Shown here: positions 1-12,914 of the stretch, in pieces
Position numbering within the stretch: the first letter of the stretch is position 1
Layout: the number at the start of each line of letters is the position of its first letter
Source: Peromyscus leucopus
Taxonomy: Eukaryota > Chordata > Mammalia > Rodentia > Cricetidae
Length of the DNA stretch: 64,000 nucleotides
NCBI RefSeq assembly: GCF_004664715.2
Contig: NC_051070.1
Location: 41,132,456-41,196,455 of the forward strand
Direction of reading: 5' to 3'
The notes under the pieces: generated by a model
Told to the model about the DNA's origin: nothing
Databases searched by the model: none
The model's input: only the letters and a program-made list of their open reading frames with translations
Made by a program: the position numbers and the translations under genes

Positions 1-962
1 CAACTTTCAATATCAGACTGAGCTAGTCCAATTTAATATTTGAGAGGGTTCTTATTCTAGTCATTTTACTAATCAGAGAGCTTAGTTATTTTTATTTCAC
101 AGACTATTGCTTGTTTTTTTACATACTTTACTTACTCAAATTTATGTAAAAATTTGACATTTTACTCCATTTAAATCTCTGTTCTGCATAAGGTAAATGG
201 TATATTCATTTTAAAAAGACTATTTTAGGAACTGTCAAGGGAAATCTTAACCTGTTAAGGAATATTTTATAAATATGCAAAGCTGAGTATGAAATTTCTA
301 TCTAACCACTTATAGTACCAATGAACTTTTTATGTTTTACACCGGTGGTAGCAAACGATAAAAATATATAATTTGTAAAGTAAACTTTCATACAGACAAA
401 TATACTATCACATTTCTGGCTGGAAGCATTTGATTGATCATGTGAATAGACTGTGTTCAAGTATTCAAGATAAAGATTCAGGAAAAGAACATCAGGTTTC
501 TTTGGCTATCTGTCACTAATTGTGTCACCAAAATAACCTTGCTATGCAATGTCAAAGCAGTTTCTTTCTTCCTATCTTTTGTTTCCGTTACTGGGGAATT
601 CTAATTTGTCTAGACTGTGGCAAATGCTATTAGTGAAGTCATACAATTTTAAGAGTGGAAAGTAGCCTGCCATGTCTCATCTAACTCAGTCCCTGCTATG
701 TGCACAGTGAGTGGCTGCATATGTTTATCCATTATCAAGGTTTGCCAGAAATTTAAGATGAAGCTTTGTGATAAAGTAAGATGTAGATTGTTTTTAATAA
801 TGCTGCATGACTGAGTTTACATACTTGGCAGCAGCTGGAGAAAATATGCAATTATAATTCTCAGTAAAACAAATCATTTCAGAAAGTCAAATATCCATGT
901 GATGAATAGCAATTCAGTACTGTTGATAAGACATAATGTCAGTCAACAAATTACATACTGTT
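1..962. other. AT-rich sequence, no feature recognised
   Basis: No recognisable repeat, RNA gene or coding stretch is seen. Stops are frequent in all frames. It could be intronic, intergenic or very old repeat sequence. Confidence 0.5.
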
Positions 963-1473
963 TGAAACTATAGTAGATTTTGTCCTGTATGTTCACTACA
1001 GGCCTCTCAACTTCAGGGCGCTGTGGCTCTTCTATCCATAGGGACTTCGCAGCAATCGGGGAGATGAGGAAATGCTTTCTTTTGTGAAAAAAACTGGAAA
1101 CTCTGTGTCCTCCATTGTGATATCCAATGCAGCACTTAATAGAATTGATGTCATTGCACACACTCTGAAGAGGACAGCTAGTTCTTAAAATCAGACTCAT
1201 GAACAGCTACCAGATTTCACAGACACAGTAAACAATACAAATCAACAAACAGAAATTACTCAGCTGCACTATTATGCCAAGTGTCTATGGGTGTTTTTTG
1301 ATAACTTATTAGCAAAAGACATGGAAAGGAAAAAATTTAATGTTATCCAGAGAAAGCTTGAGCATATTAAATACTCAGTAACAGCTATCTCCTCTAAATT
1401 CTCTACGTTTATGAAGAGAAGATGTTTAAATAATAAAACTAGTTCCATTGGGCCTCCTGGTACTTCTACCTAG
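963..1473 (+). pseudogene. possible decayed processed pseudogene, unidentified
   Basis: Reading the plus strand with one frame change near 1068 gives about 165 codons with only one internal stop (TAA at 1186-1188). The final 60 codons (1291-1470) are open and end in TAG at 1471. Parts look protein-like, for example residues GNSVSSIVISNAALNRID followed downstream by RKKFNVIQRKLEHIKYSV, which suggest an amphipathic helical protein. The stretch stands out from the surrounding AT-rich DNA. No introns are apparent within it. I do not recognise the parent protein, there is no clear poly(A) tail after the stop, and I found no target duplication. A chance open stretch is a serious alternative. Confidence 0.25.
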
Positions 1474-3019
1474 ATACAAATTAAACATACAAAGAAACTG
1501 GTCTTTTATTTAATTGTGCCTACCATTGCAGTAATATAGAGTATAGTGATCAATCAAATGTATTTGCATTTTCAGTAATATTTTAAGGTCATTTTAATTT
1601 GTATATGTAAGTTGGGATTGTTCTCCAGCATTCAATTTTTTAAATGCATGGTTACTGAGGGAATTAATATGATTGTATTTCTGTATCTCGGGGAATCATG
1701 CAGGTTGTGAACTATTAGTATCTTCATTATTTTTACATTTCTGTGATGGAATACTTCAAAGAATAACTCAGGTGGATAAAATGATATTTACTTGGTCTCA
1801 AGAATTCAAAGGGATTTTCAATGCATTATTATAGGATCAGTATGGTGGTTTGAGAGGCTCCATCTTTTGCATCAAGTTTATAGGGCTATAGTGAGCACTG
1901 AGAATGGTTTACATGGCAATAGACCAGAAGCATAACTAGACTGAAACCAGCTTATATCATAGCCTGCAATAGTCTGCTCCTAAAGATTCACCCTTACGAG
2001 GCATGAAGTCTGGTAGCCTTCAACATAGTGCTGTGCAATGTGATCAAATCTCGGGCCTGATGGAGAAATTAGGTATTTAAGCTCTAATCTCTAATTGCCT
2101 CATGAAGCCTACATTTTAAAAGCTAAGACGTGTTTCTAGGTTTTGTGGCCTGATAATTAATTATAAGTACTTTATTACACATTGTATAATTTGACTGTCT
2201 AATTTTGTGATGTAATTTGTGTAGACTTCAAAGTTTTTCTACATAGATAATCTCAGTTTACTGAAAAAAAAATGGATGAAACAGTACTTGTATTCTCTCT
2301 TTGTACAAAACCATTCTGAGTTCATTATTAAAAAAGAGAATTGAGAAAGATTCCACAGTGTTTTGTCTTTACTCTTCCTGTTTTCATGCATAAAAAACCA
2401 GATGCCTTAAGGGGAACCAGTGTCCACAGAGAATAGAGAAAACTACCATTTGAATAAGAAGTGTGTAAAACATTTTAGAACCTTAGCATGCATTTCCTTA
2501 GAGACAATATTGTGTGCATCTAGAACATGATGAAGCAAATGTAAGTATTTGTAATTCTTCTATGCTTTAAGGTCACAATGCCAGCCCCACCATTTTTGTT
2601 TGCCTATTTCACTGGCCCTTGGTGGTTGCTGTAATTTCCTAAGGTAGTGTACATTTTCCCTGTAGATTTGTCAGTGTACTTTAAAAGAATTAATTCACTG
2701 TCCTTTCATGCCACTCTGCTGCCATAGCCCAAGGAAAAACTCACAACATTTCACTCTTCTTAACAAACGTTGCTGGTCTAGAAGCCGACTTCCTATAAAA
2801 GGAGCGTTTCTGTTGGCAGTAGGCTCGCACTACCTGCTTGGTAGTCGTGCCCTCAGAATACCTCGACTAGTATTTCCCTTCCGTCCTTGTCTCACTTCAC
2901 TGTAAACTGTTTGCAATGAAGGTGGGCCTTCACAACAAGTTCTTCATTTTTAGATGCCAAGATCTCTACTCTGATCTATCAGCAAAAACTGAAATCTCTG
3001 AAGTGGTGTCTCTCTGCAC
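1474..3019. other. no feature recognised
   Basis: Mostly AT-rich sequence. The block near 2700-2900 is less AT-rich, but its 65-codon open frame has no recognisable motif. Confidence 0.45.
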
Positions 3020-3029
3020 GTAGTTTCTT

Positions 3030-3471
3030 CTTTTAAAAAAAAAAATTATTAAAAAATTTTCTATTCATTTTACATACCAATCACAGATCCCCCACTCCTC
3101 CCTCTTCCCGCCCCCCAAATTTCCCCCCAACCCCTCCATTTCCACCTCCTCCAGGTCAAGGTCTCCCATGGGGACTCAGCAGAGCCTGATACAGTCAGCT
3201 GAAGCAGGTCAAAGCCCCTTCCCTCTGCACCAAGGCTGTGCAAGGTGTCACACCTTAAGCACTGGGCTACAAAAAGCCTGCTCATACACCAGGAATTGAT
3301 TCTAATCCCCCTGCCTTCGTGCTCCCCAAACAGTTCACACTAAATAACTGTCTCATGGATCCAGGGGGCCTAGTCCAGTCCCATGGGGGCTCCACAGCTA
3401 TTGGTCCACAGTTCATGGGATTCCACTAGTTTGGCTGACCATCTCTGAATGTTTTCCTTGCTTATAGAATC

Positions 3472-3554
<83 letters not shown>

Positions 3555-3640
3555 ATCAATTAAACTCCTGGAGCCCAAACTGGCACCTGGCTGGGGATCT
3601 CTGTATCTGCTTCCATCTATTACTGGATGAAGGCTCCATT
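3030..3640 (-). mobile_element. L1 3' UTR segment (3' part of a 5'-inverted L1)
   Basis: Read on the minus strand this is the rodent L1 3' UTR. It has a G-rich tract (3090-3150), then the terminal motif GATCTGTGATTGGTATGTAAAATG close to the 3' end. The same sequence recurs near 30900-31236, 36880-37390 and 42970-43310. The A-rich 3' end abuts the target duplication GTAGTTTCTT at 3020-3029, repeated at 4164-4173. The adjoining segment to 4163 belongs to the same insertion but is inverted. Confidence 0.85.
3474..3554. repeat. (TC)n microsatellite
   Basis: About 40 TC units with a single interruption near 3545. It lies inside the L1 3' UTR. Both strands give artefactual open frames here (Leu-Ser or Arg-Glu repeats). 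Confidence 0.95.
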
Positions 3641-4163
3641 TAATAAGGAGAAACCTGGTGCTAAGGAAGTTCCCATGAACCCACAAGGATGACCCTGCTG
3701 TGGATATCACTCTATATAAATAAAACACTGATGGCCAGTGACCAGACAGGAAGTATAGGCAGGACAAGGAGAGAGGAGAATTGGGGAAACAGGAAAAAGG
3801 GGGGAGAGACACTGCAGCCATCGCCAGGACAAGCAACATGTAAAGACGCCGGTAAGCCACAAGCGACGTGGCAAGCTATAGATTTATAGAAATGGGTTAA
3901 TTTAAGATATAAGAACAGTTAGCAAGAAGCCTGCCACGGCCATACAGTTTATAAGTAATATAAGTCTGAGTTATTATTTTATACGTAGATTGTAGGATTG
4001 CCGGGTTGGTGGAACCTGGAGAGAAGCCCTCCTGCAACATGACCCCAACTTAGACTACTATCAATAGTTGAGAGGCAGCCAGAACTGGTCTACTCAGGTA
4101 ACCAGATTAGTGAATACCCTAACTGTCATCATAGAGTCTTTATCCAGTGACTAATGGATGCAG
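3641..4163 (+). mobile_element. inverted 5' segment of the same L1, split by a solo LTR
   Basis: From about 3641 the L1 3' UTR reads in the plus direction (motif AAGGAGAAACCTGGTGCTAA), opposite to 3030-3640. It is interrupted at 3695 by an LTR and resumes at 4046 with GACTACTATCAATAGTTGAG, ending near 4163. The block near 4120-4160 resembles the rc of 3600-3640, so the two arms overlap by a few tens of bases at the inversion junction. The right end abuts GTAGTTTCTT at 4164-4173, matching 3020-3029. Known L1 biology (twin priming) produces this arrangement. Confidence 0.75.
3696..4039 (-). mobile_element. solo LTR, ERV2/ERVK-like, with perfect 6-bp target duplication
   Basis: The element is 344 bp, begins TGCTGTGGATATC and ends CTGCAACA (TG...CA). 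It is flanked by TGACCC at 3690-3695 and again at 4040-4045. Its reverse complement is related to the LTRs at 26819-27191 and 36296-36693, sharing blocks such as CTTAATTTAACCCATTTCTA. The 6-bp duplication fits class II (ERVK-like) retroviruses. Strand is given relative to those two copies; true transcriptional sense is not known. No internal retroviral genes flank it. Confidence 0.88.
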
Positions 4164-4273
4164 GTAGTTTCTTTCTTGAGTTTCTTCCCTAGAGTAAATG
4201 TGTTTGCATTATAGAGTCCCTACTAACTATCTGCCCCAAAGTAAGAACACTTGAACAGATTCGTGTGAGTTTG

Positions 4274-4298
4274 TTTTTTTTTTTTTTTTTTTTTTTTT
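4274..4298. repeat. poly(T) run
   Basis: 25 T residues, followed by three near-repeats of AGATT. It may be the tail of an unrecognised minus-strand insertion. Confidence 0.9.
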
Positions 4299-4321
4299 AG
4301 ATTAGATTAGATGTGATGAAC

Positions 4322-4324
<3 letters not shown>

Positions 4325-4371
<47 letters not shown>
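4325..4371. repeat. (CA)n microsatellite
   Basis: About 23 uninterrupted CA units. Confidence 0.97.
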
Positions 4372-4373
<2 letters not shown>

Positions 4374-7300
4374 CCAAAACTAACGCTACAACAAGGACAA
4401 TATGAATAATGGTGAAATATATGTACATGAAAATAAAGGACCAAGTGCCAATGAACTACATGAATGAAGACTCGTTATACAACAATTGAAATGAAAGTGT
4501 AAGTTGCATATTTTTAATCATGTATGTGCTTTTAGAGCAAAAACACAAGTGCTGTTTTTCATATAGTTTGTCCATTGCCTCTCCTAGAAGGTACATAACA
4601 AAAGTTAAATGAATGTTCAAACTGTGATTGGGGGTGACATTAGTGAAAGATAAAAAGGGTGAGGTATTACACATAGAAGAACAGGACTTTGATTTACAAT
4701 TGATGTATATGAAAGGAGGACTTCAGTTTACATTTGATGTATATGAAAGGAGAGACATATGCAAGGCCAGTGGTGCAGGAAGAAGTTCAAGATGCAGTAC
4801 AACACCAAGGATTCCCATTGAGCCTTTTGAAAAGCTTAGTTGCAGAGATCCCCCTGTAGAAGAAACTTCCTTTGAGATGAAGCAGCTACAACAGACCAAC
4901 ATGTTTCGATCATGGCTTTCAGTTGATCTGAATGAGCAAGGCCTCAGCTCAAAACCCGAGGAAACCCTGAGATCCAGAAATACATCAATCAATAAAAGTA
5001 GCTTCTATGTTATTATTACACAGTAGTCTTTTCCATACCAACAATGATTGTTAATCTTCTAAACCTTTCCAGTTGATGGGATATTTTAAGTGGAATCTTC
5101 TTAGAATATGATAGACTTTCCAAGCATTCATTTGTATATTAATTTACTCCCCATCTAGGGGAAGGCACTTAGAAATGTATGCACATTTCTGCCTTAATTT
5201 CTACTTGTACAGTATTATGTTCTTCTACAATAGACGTATCTGACCACAATTTAATTGAGATCCATCCTTTGTTCCCTTTCAATAAGATATTATAATTTTC
5301 AGTATGATCAAAATACTATATTTAAAAAAAGCCCCAATGTCTTACATTTGGTATATTTATGAACACAGGTTTCACATGCTACCTCCTCATAAATGGATTG
5401 AATTGTTATCCATCAATAATCTGTCACACACACAGAGGACAAGTTATTTGTCATCTATAAAAGGGTATAAGCCAACTGGTAGCAAGAAAGCCATCAGGAG
5501 AGCCAAAAACTTTGACCTTGTAGGGAAGAAAAGGGGGGGGGGATAATTGTTAATTCAAGGCAGAAACATTTCTGAATCTGAGTACTCACATTAAACTTCC
5601 CTCCACAACAGCACTAATATGGTTAACAGATACCATGGTCGAGCTAATCTAAGCTGACACTGACCTTGCTGACATTATCTCTAAAATCCCTCCATACAAA
5701 TTTTCTTCAAATAATTATCCCAATGCAATGCACTCTCAGACAAAGCATCCATCGACACAGCCAGAGAAGTTACATTATCTTTCAGTTAACATTCACCATT
5801 TTTTCTTTCACTACTGAGTAGAGAAAATTTTATATAGTCTTAGTCAGTTTTTTGAAATTCGTTAAGTAGAGTTTGAGTTTTGTCTCACTAAAAAGACATA
5901 CAATGATGAAAGGAAGGTATTTAAGAACCCTGTTAGCTACCGTGATTGCAAAGAAGCTAAATAAGTTGTATGTAAACATATGTAAATAAATCCTACTCAG
6001 TGCAGCGTTAGCCTAGGGAGAAGGAAATGTAGGAAACTTTCATTTCTCCATGAAAGAGAAAAACGGAGCCTGCTTTTTTATAGCCACTGAAACATCTCTG
6101 ATCTCTAAACATGGCTGCTCTTTGGGTTATCATATAAAATAGAACATCTGCTTGATTTCCTCACTAATTGTTTGAAATGTCTATAATATGTTCATTTTTA
6201 TACTTCCTTTTAAAATGTGTGAGGAATATATATGTTTAAATGCCATATGTTTGTGAATAGCCCTAACGTTTTAATTTCAGCTCATAATAAAGTTGTAATT
6301 TTAGAGTGATATTTACTTGTAATTATTTTTTGAGCATCTAATATCTCCAATATAGGTAATTTTTCTCTCCTGGTTCACATTATAATTTAATGATGGGAAC
6401 ATTGGATATGTTTCTGTCTTGCTGTACTTTTATAATTTTCTGGGTTTTATCAACCAATTATACCTGTACTTCAACAGCTTCCTAAACAGAGACATGTATT
6501 TCTATGTTTGCAGTATGTATATATGGCTGGGTTATAACATACATGTTTTGAACATAGCCATACACTAGCTGTTGTTCTGAAAAGATTACATACTTGTGAT
6601 TAACAGTTAACATTAATTTAAAGTATCTCCTATCATTTAGAGAAAATTGTTCCCTAATTTCCCAGTAAGAATTTATGTGTGTGTGATGGGTAGGAAGACT
6701 TCATTCTCCAAATAGTACTTAGGAAAATGCTGAATTAAGCAGAGCACATTGGAAGTCAAAGCATTGATCCGCTCAAAGGAAGTAAGATTGAGATCTACAT
6801 GACCTTTGCATATATCCAGTTCTGGTGCAAGCCTGGTACATTAATTAGAAATTCATAGTGAATATTTTCTGCCTTCAGTGTAAATGGCTATACACAGAGG
6901 CTGTCTGGTGCTTAATCGATACTGTTTATGTTTTGTTTCATTTTGTCTTTCTATCACTGCAAACATGCTTCTCTTTAGACTCAATGCTAAAATTAATATA
7001 AGACACTTAAAATCATAATAACTTATTTTGAATATTTATTCAGCTCTAACTTTAGCATCAGTAGTCTGAATTCTTTTAAGCCTGGTAGATATGAAACATT
7101 TTAGATAATTTTTTTTTCTTCAATGTAAATTGTGTCAACCTGTCTGCATACTTTATAAACATCTTAAGTATTTAAAAATGACAAGAGAAAATATGTATTT
7201 CTCTATTATGAACATTTTCTAGCATTTGAATATAAATTTAACTATTTCAACCTTTGAATTTAGTTTTAATTATATATGATTTTTCTAAAATGATTCTTAA

Positions 7301-8857
7301 CAATTGACGTTGCAACCAAATCATTAGTCCTTTAACAGTTAGAGGAAACTTTTCCATATTTTCTTTTCCCATTAAAATTCAAGTTATTTTAAGTGTCCTG
7401 GTTATCTGGGATATCATTAAAAAAAACTGTAATTTATTTCCAGTGTCAATAATTACAAGTAATTACCAATGATGACACTTTTCAACTAATTATTCATTAC
7501 TCCCCTTTCTCGGTTTGGAACTAATGTTCAAAAATTCTTTGGCTCGATTTTTTCCTCTCCTGATTTTTCTGGTCTGACACATCTTTTAACAACTTTATAT
7601 TTTTTTCATTTAATATTTTTATTACATTTACCATTGTTGTTTATTTTATGGTCATTAATCTATGGATAATTTATTTTAAAAATATAGAGTCTAAAGGAAA
7701 TATAACTCTAGCATCTTTAATTTGATATATTTCTGTATACACGTTCTCACGAGATTCAGTGGATTTCATCCTCATTTTCTACAGCCTTTTACATCTTTAT
7801 TAGATGGTTTGTGTTTTTTATAAATATTTTCTAAAAACATGCAAGCTATCTTGCATTCTATATTATTCCCACCTTGGAATATGCTTAGTTGTTCAGTATT
7901 ACAGAGTATATTAAACCAGGGCTTTACTTTCTATCTCTCCTAATTTTTCTTATATTTATTCATTTTGAGGTTGAAAAGCATGGGATCGTTTTTATAGCTT
8001 CATTTTTTTAATTCCTGTTTTGAAGATTTCAGCATAAATTATTGACTTACCAACAAATTACATTGTTAATTAAAAATAAAAAGGAACAACAAAATTTATA
8101 ATTTTAACTTTCCAGTAGAAGAGAGTTAAAGCTATTCCTAGTAGAGTATTGTATTGTCCCAGTAATATTAATTTGGAAACTGTCCAGAGGTACAATTATT
8201 CAAGTTCCTTCTTTGAGTTACTTGTTTCCAGAATTCTGTCTACTCTATATTGTACATAGATTACATGCCCAGACCATTATTGCCTCTTTTCCATGTGGTT
8301 GTATAATGCATTCCATCCTCTCTGCTGTTACAACTAATCTATTCATGTTTTGTAGCAACAGATGGTATGCATCCAGAGGCAGTCCTTGCTTACTTACACA
8401 GACTCACCATGAATACTTTTTTTGCTGGCATCTTGAAAATATTGGATCAAAAAATCTACATTGTAGAAAATCATAGATACCATCTTTAGTATAAAAGTCT
8501 GCTGATCAAGGAACCAAATCGATCATCAAATTATTTTGTACCTATATCCTTATATTTGAATATTAAAATATCATTTATATATTTACAGAAGATTTAAATA
8601 TGGATGTTGATATAAAGTTTATACAAAATTAAGAAAACTATGTAAAAAAGTCAAGACTTCTTGTCCTCCCCTGCTCCCCCCCAAAACCTGACAGCCTCCT
8701 ACTAATTCTTTAACCCCAAGAATGCCTTCCCGGGTTACAAACAGTTTATGACATCTCAGATTAATAACTGATTGCTTTATTCAGCACTTCAGTTCATAGT
8801 TGCCTTATTTTGCTATTTCATCTTATTCATCAGATTCTGATGTCAAAAGATCTTGAA

Positions 8858-8866
<9 letters not shown>
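4372..8866. other. long AT-rich interval without recognised genes or repeats
   Basis: About 4.5 kb without a SINE, LTR or L1 that I can name. A 132-codon open frame at 4628-5026 shows no known motif and contains an internal 34-bp tandem duplication, which argues against a conserved reading frame. A few stretches near 7600-8480 are T-rich and could be very old L1, but I cannot support that. Confidence 0.5.
4684..4751. repeat. 34-bp direct tandem duplication
   Basis: Two adjacent units (4684-4717 and 4718-4751) both start GGACTT and end TTGATGTATATGAAAGGA. They differ at a few positions in the middle. The unit length is not a multiple of three. Confidence 0.9.

Positions 8867-8905
<39 letters not shown>
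8867..8905. repeat. (TG)n microsatellite
   Basis: About 19 TG units, preceded by a short (TA)n. Confidence 0.96.
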
Positions 8906-8907
<2 letters not shown>

Positions 8908-9582
8908 TTTTGTTCATGTTTTCCAAAGTCCAGTACATAAACAACAAAATTCTAATAACTTTTAAGAGATTGGCACATTTACAAACCTGTGCTATATGAG
9001 TTAGTTAGAAAAAAAAAAACAAACTACTTTTTTTTGTCTCTACTGTGCCTTCAAGTAGAGTAGGACATAAAACATGCTATATAAAAATGTCTGAATGCAA
9101 AAGTAAAGCAAGAATTTTTCTGTTATGTATTTTATAGAATATTTATTCTCTCCACAGTAAGCCCAGTAACATGAGTGACACAGATTCATGGGAGATCGTT
9201 CATGAATAAAGAACAAAGCCTTATTGAGGGCATGTGCAGAGTGTCTCAGAGAACAATTATTCAAAGCAGAATGAGAAAATCAGGTTTTAGGATGTCTTTA
9301 AAAGGATGTGAATAATGTTTTTAGAGGAGACTGAGAAATGACTAGATTTACCAAAGGAATTATCATTAAAGATATGGCAAATATAGTCAGAAAAATGGTA
9401 GATAAAAAGCTTAATTGGACTATTAAATCAGAGAATATAAAGAAAAAAATCTGTACTTGTAATACAGTCAGCATTTCTTAAGAGTAAAGGAGACAAATGC
9501 TAATAACTGATAAAAATTATGAAGTAAAAAAATGTCCTAAATGACAATGTTAGTGTTTTGCTGAAGCTGATCTAAAATAACA

Positions 9583-9588
<6 letters not shown>

Positions 9589-9634
<46 letters not shown>
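9589..9634. repeat. (AT)n microsatellite
   Basis: 23 uninterrupted AT units. Confidence 0.96.
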
Positions 9635-9637
<3 letters not shown>

Positions 9638-10401
9638 ACCACCAAAAAGGACGGCACATGTAATGTTTGAGGAGAGTGATGTGATTATTTTTTTTATTCT
9701 GCATTTATCATTTCCTTAGACCTAGGTTGAGACTTCTCATATTTTAATATTGAAATCCAGACTTTTCTTAAATTCTAAGTTTATTCATAAAGCTTTTCAG
9801 TATTAAAAATCTGTGGCCAGATTAAATTATTTCGGTATATCCTTTCCTGGCACACTTTCTTTATTTAAGAAGGAATACAGAATTAGGTCTTAGAAATCTT
9901 CACAAAGCTCTCTCAACACCTATTTATATTCTCTATACTCCAGGCAAGATAGGGCAGTTACACATGTGGGTTGTTCACAAATTTGCAAGGCCTGAACTAG
10001 ATGAAGGCAGGCAGGATTCCAGCGTAGAGAGGTAGGAGGAGGAAAGCACATATCCTCATCCTATTTGAAGGACTCAAACAACTGCAGGGAAAGTCAGTTT
10101 TCATTTAGGGTGTGGCCCCTGGCAGGTCAGTGCCACAGTACTCCTCTAAAAATGCCTTCTCGCCAAACCTTTGGTGGAATGATTGGAAGAGAATATTTTT
10201 CCAAAACCTATATTATGTGTAGAGGTCAAGATTCTTAGCAGAACTGTAAATCCTCTAAGGAATTTATTGAGTCTTAGCTGATCCCATGGCTCCTGTTTTT
10301 CCAATCTTAGAGTTTTCATTTGTTGTTTTATCATCAGCTCTTCTCCTCTGCCAGTGTTCCTCTCCCCCTCTCTTTCTCTCCATACAAATACAATTCATTA
10401 A

Positions 10402-10500
10402 GATATATATATATATATGCAATCTATTTATCATCTATCTGTCTATCTTTCTGTCTATCATCTATTCATCCATCTAGTTAGCTATATGCCTATCTATTTC
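10402..10500. repeat. (AT)n followed by degenerate (CTAT/CTGT)n
   Basis: A short (AT)n run (10402-10418) leads into imperfect tetranucleotides of the CTAT, CTGT and CATC type up to about 10500. Confidence 0.8.
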
Positions 10501-12277
10501 TCTTAGTTCTTCTATATAAATTATTTTGTCCTAGCAATGTACTACAAATGTTTTGAAGGTTTATCTGTCTTTCTTTCTCAGTTATGATTCTAGTTGTCTC
10601 CCATTTTACTCTCTCAACCCCAAAAGATCAGTCAGTGGGTGGGAATGAGACCTTTGCACAGAATCTGATGTCTTCCTTAATGTTTCTTTTTCTATTTTTT
10701 TTCTCAGATTTCAGCAGCTTAAAATCATATTTCTCTCTATCTTTCAAGTTTTAGGGTAGTTGATCTCTAACAGTTCCTGTGGGCAAGCAGGCTGATATAT
10801 ACCAGCTTCTCTTAAATACATACCCATTTAATGTCACCAATCAAAAGTCATTATTCTATAATGCTTTTCAGTCCTGGTGAGTACTAACTGGTTTTACATT
10901 TTTCTTGGTTCTTGGTATATTTCTGCTTTCTTTATTTTCATCAAAATTACTGCAACTTGTTATAAAGTATCATCTTTGTCACTGACCTCTAAGTGCTCAT
11001 GATAGCTCCATGAAAGTCTGTCTTCTCTACTGTATTTTCTTTGTTACGCACAAAGCCCACAAATAATAGATTCATTTTTTACTAGTCTTATTATTTCATG
11101 ACAAGGTTGATAGTTTCTTATTAACTAATATCTATATTTTAAATGCAACCTACCTATTCATCCTCAAAAGTTTCTGATATGGTTTATGGCCCAAGCCTTG
11201 CAGTCTCTATGGAAATTTTTAGCAAAACAACTATTTTAGATTCTACTGTACTCTAACTCATTTGCTTCTCTCTAGGCCCAAGGCACAAAGCAGTTACAAG
11301 AACAATCAAGTTTTGGCATGATATTATTTCATTCTTTTTCTCTTCTTGAGATTGATTCTATTGCAAAGTTATAATTTCTATAATTAGAGTATAAACTCAT
11401 TTTCTTTCTAAGCTTAGATTTGACTTTTGGGAATATATCATTTGTTTTTGTTGACAGTTAAGTCTCCTATTCTAAATAGTCTGTTCAAAATCACCAGCCA
11501 CTTTCTCTGCATATGGAAATCATATCCTTGGTTCTATGTGACCTGTTTCTTTTATAGGTGGACTCAGATTTGGGTTACTTTTCCTTCTGTATTCTTTCTC
11601 CTTTGTGGCTTTTGTCTAATGTACCTATCTCACTGACTGATTCTTTTCCCAGGATCTGGAGCTCCTCGAGAAAGCAGCATCCATTTGTTTTAACCATAGT
11701 GTCTTTTCCTGTGTTTATTAAAATGTTGACTATGTCATTTATTTATAATGACTCTATGTTCTTCACTATTATACCCTGGATATATCAGAACTATTGGTTA
11801 AAAATATAGGAAGTCAAATTCTATACAGTGAATACAGACAGTAGAAGAAGCAATTTATTTACAATAACCTCTACAGTTCACATTTTAAAGTATTTTCAGA
11901 GTTTAGAAAAAATGAGCTAAAATTGAATAAATTGCATTTGAATGAATGAGATATCCTAATTCCAATAATTCCTTTGAAACTTATTTTATGTAATATTATG
12001 TTCAGGAATAATCATTCATTTAAGAACTATTACTTTTGAGGAATAACTTTGTAGTAATTGCTAATAAAATGATGGCACTATGACATTTTTCTCCCAGAGA
12101 ATTAGTGAAGCAAGAAAATCATTTAGTAAGAAGAAATAATGACATAGAGAACTCTAAACAGTGAAAATCAAATAAGATATTTTTGTCAAAGTTGCCATCA
12201 TCAAAACCAGAAACAATATTTAGTTTTTAAACATAATTGCCAAGCAACTTGCGTTTTTGATGTCTAGGCTGTTGCAT

Positions 12278-12281
<4 letters not shown>

Positions 12282-12359
<78 letters not shown>

Positions 12360-12408
12360 CGCATGTGTGCATGTGAGAATGTGTGCATGTATGTGTATGT
12401 GTGTGTGT
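12282..12408. repeat. (TG)n microsatellite, long and partly interrupted
   Basis: Nearly pure TG to 12359, then TGCATGTG-type variants to 12408. The minus strand yields an artefactual Thr-His open frame. Confidence 0.96.
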
Positions 12409-12914
12409 TTATTCTTTCTCATGATTAATAGGTTAGTAGATTTTATCAATGGATTCTTATGATTGCATTGCTTACAGATATACTTCAAAATTAGAAAGGC
12501 AACAAAAAATCAGAAACCCAGTATTTAGGAATCAAAATCTGAAAAATAATTACAAAACACTGTAACTGGAAGCATGTAGAAACTCCAAAAGTGCAATCAT
12601 CATTTCTCTAATGAAACAAAGCTAATTTCTTATTGTTCTCAAAATTATTCCAAGTAGCATTTTCCAAACAATACTTCCTGAATATCTCTAGATTATAAGC
12701 TATGGAAAATGCTGTAATGTATAAAAAAAGGAAGTACATGAACAGCTGTAATGTTTATGCCAAGAAAATATTTCTAGTACAAAGAATATGGGATATTACT
12801 TTACATTTCAAAAAGTATTTGCATTCACCTCACTTAAAAATACTTTAAACTTTTACTTCAAGCTGAGGTTTAAACATATAATAAGTTTCTCAAAAGCGAA
12901 TGATTTTGTATTTT

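Larger units (their letters stand above)
8906..12281. other. AT-rich interval with only simple repeats recognised
   Basis: No gene is recognised. The stretch 9960-10150 is less AT-rich and faintly resembles rodent L1 3' UTR material, but not enough to call. Confidence 0.45.

Noticed and set aside
2700..2905. Possible CpG island or promoter near 2700-2900
   Set aside because: The block is only mildly GC-richer with few CpG and no TATA or initiator arrangement that could be supported.
3462..3860. 132-codon minus-strand open frame
   Set aside because: Its end is a translation of the (TC)n microsatellite and the rest crosses from an L1 3' UTR into a solo LTR.
4628..5026. 132-codon plus-strand open frame
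   Set aside because: No recognisable domain, contains a 34-bp tandem duplication (not a multiple of three), and no splice or polyadenylation context supports it.
12264..12488. Thr-His repeat open frame
   Set aside because: Translation of the (TG)n microsatellite.
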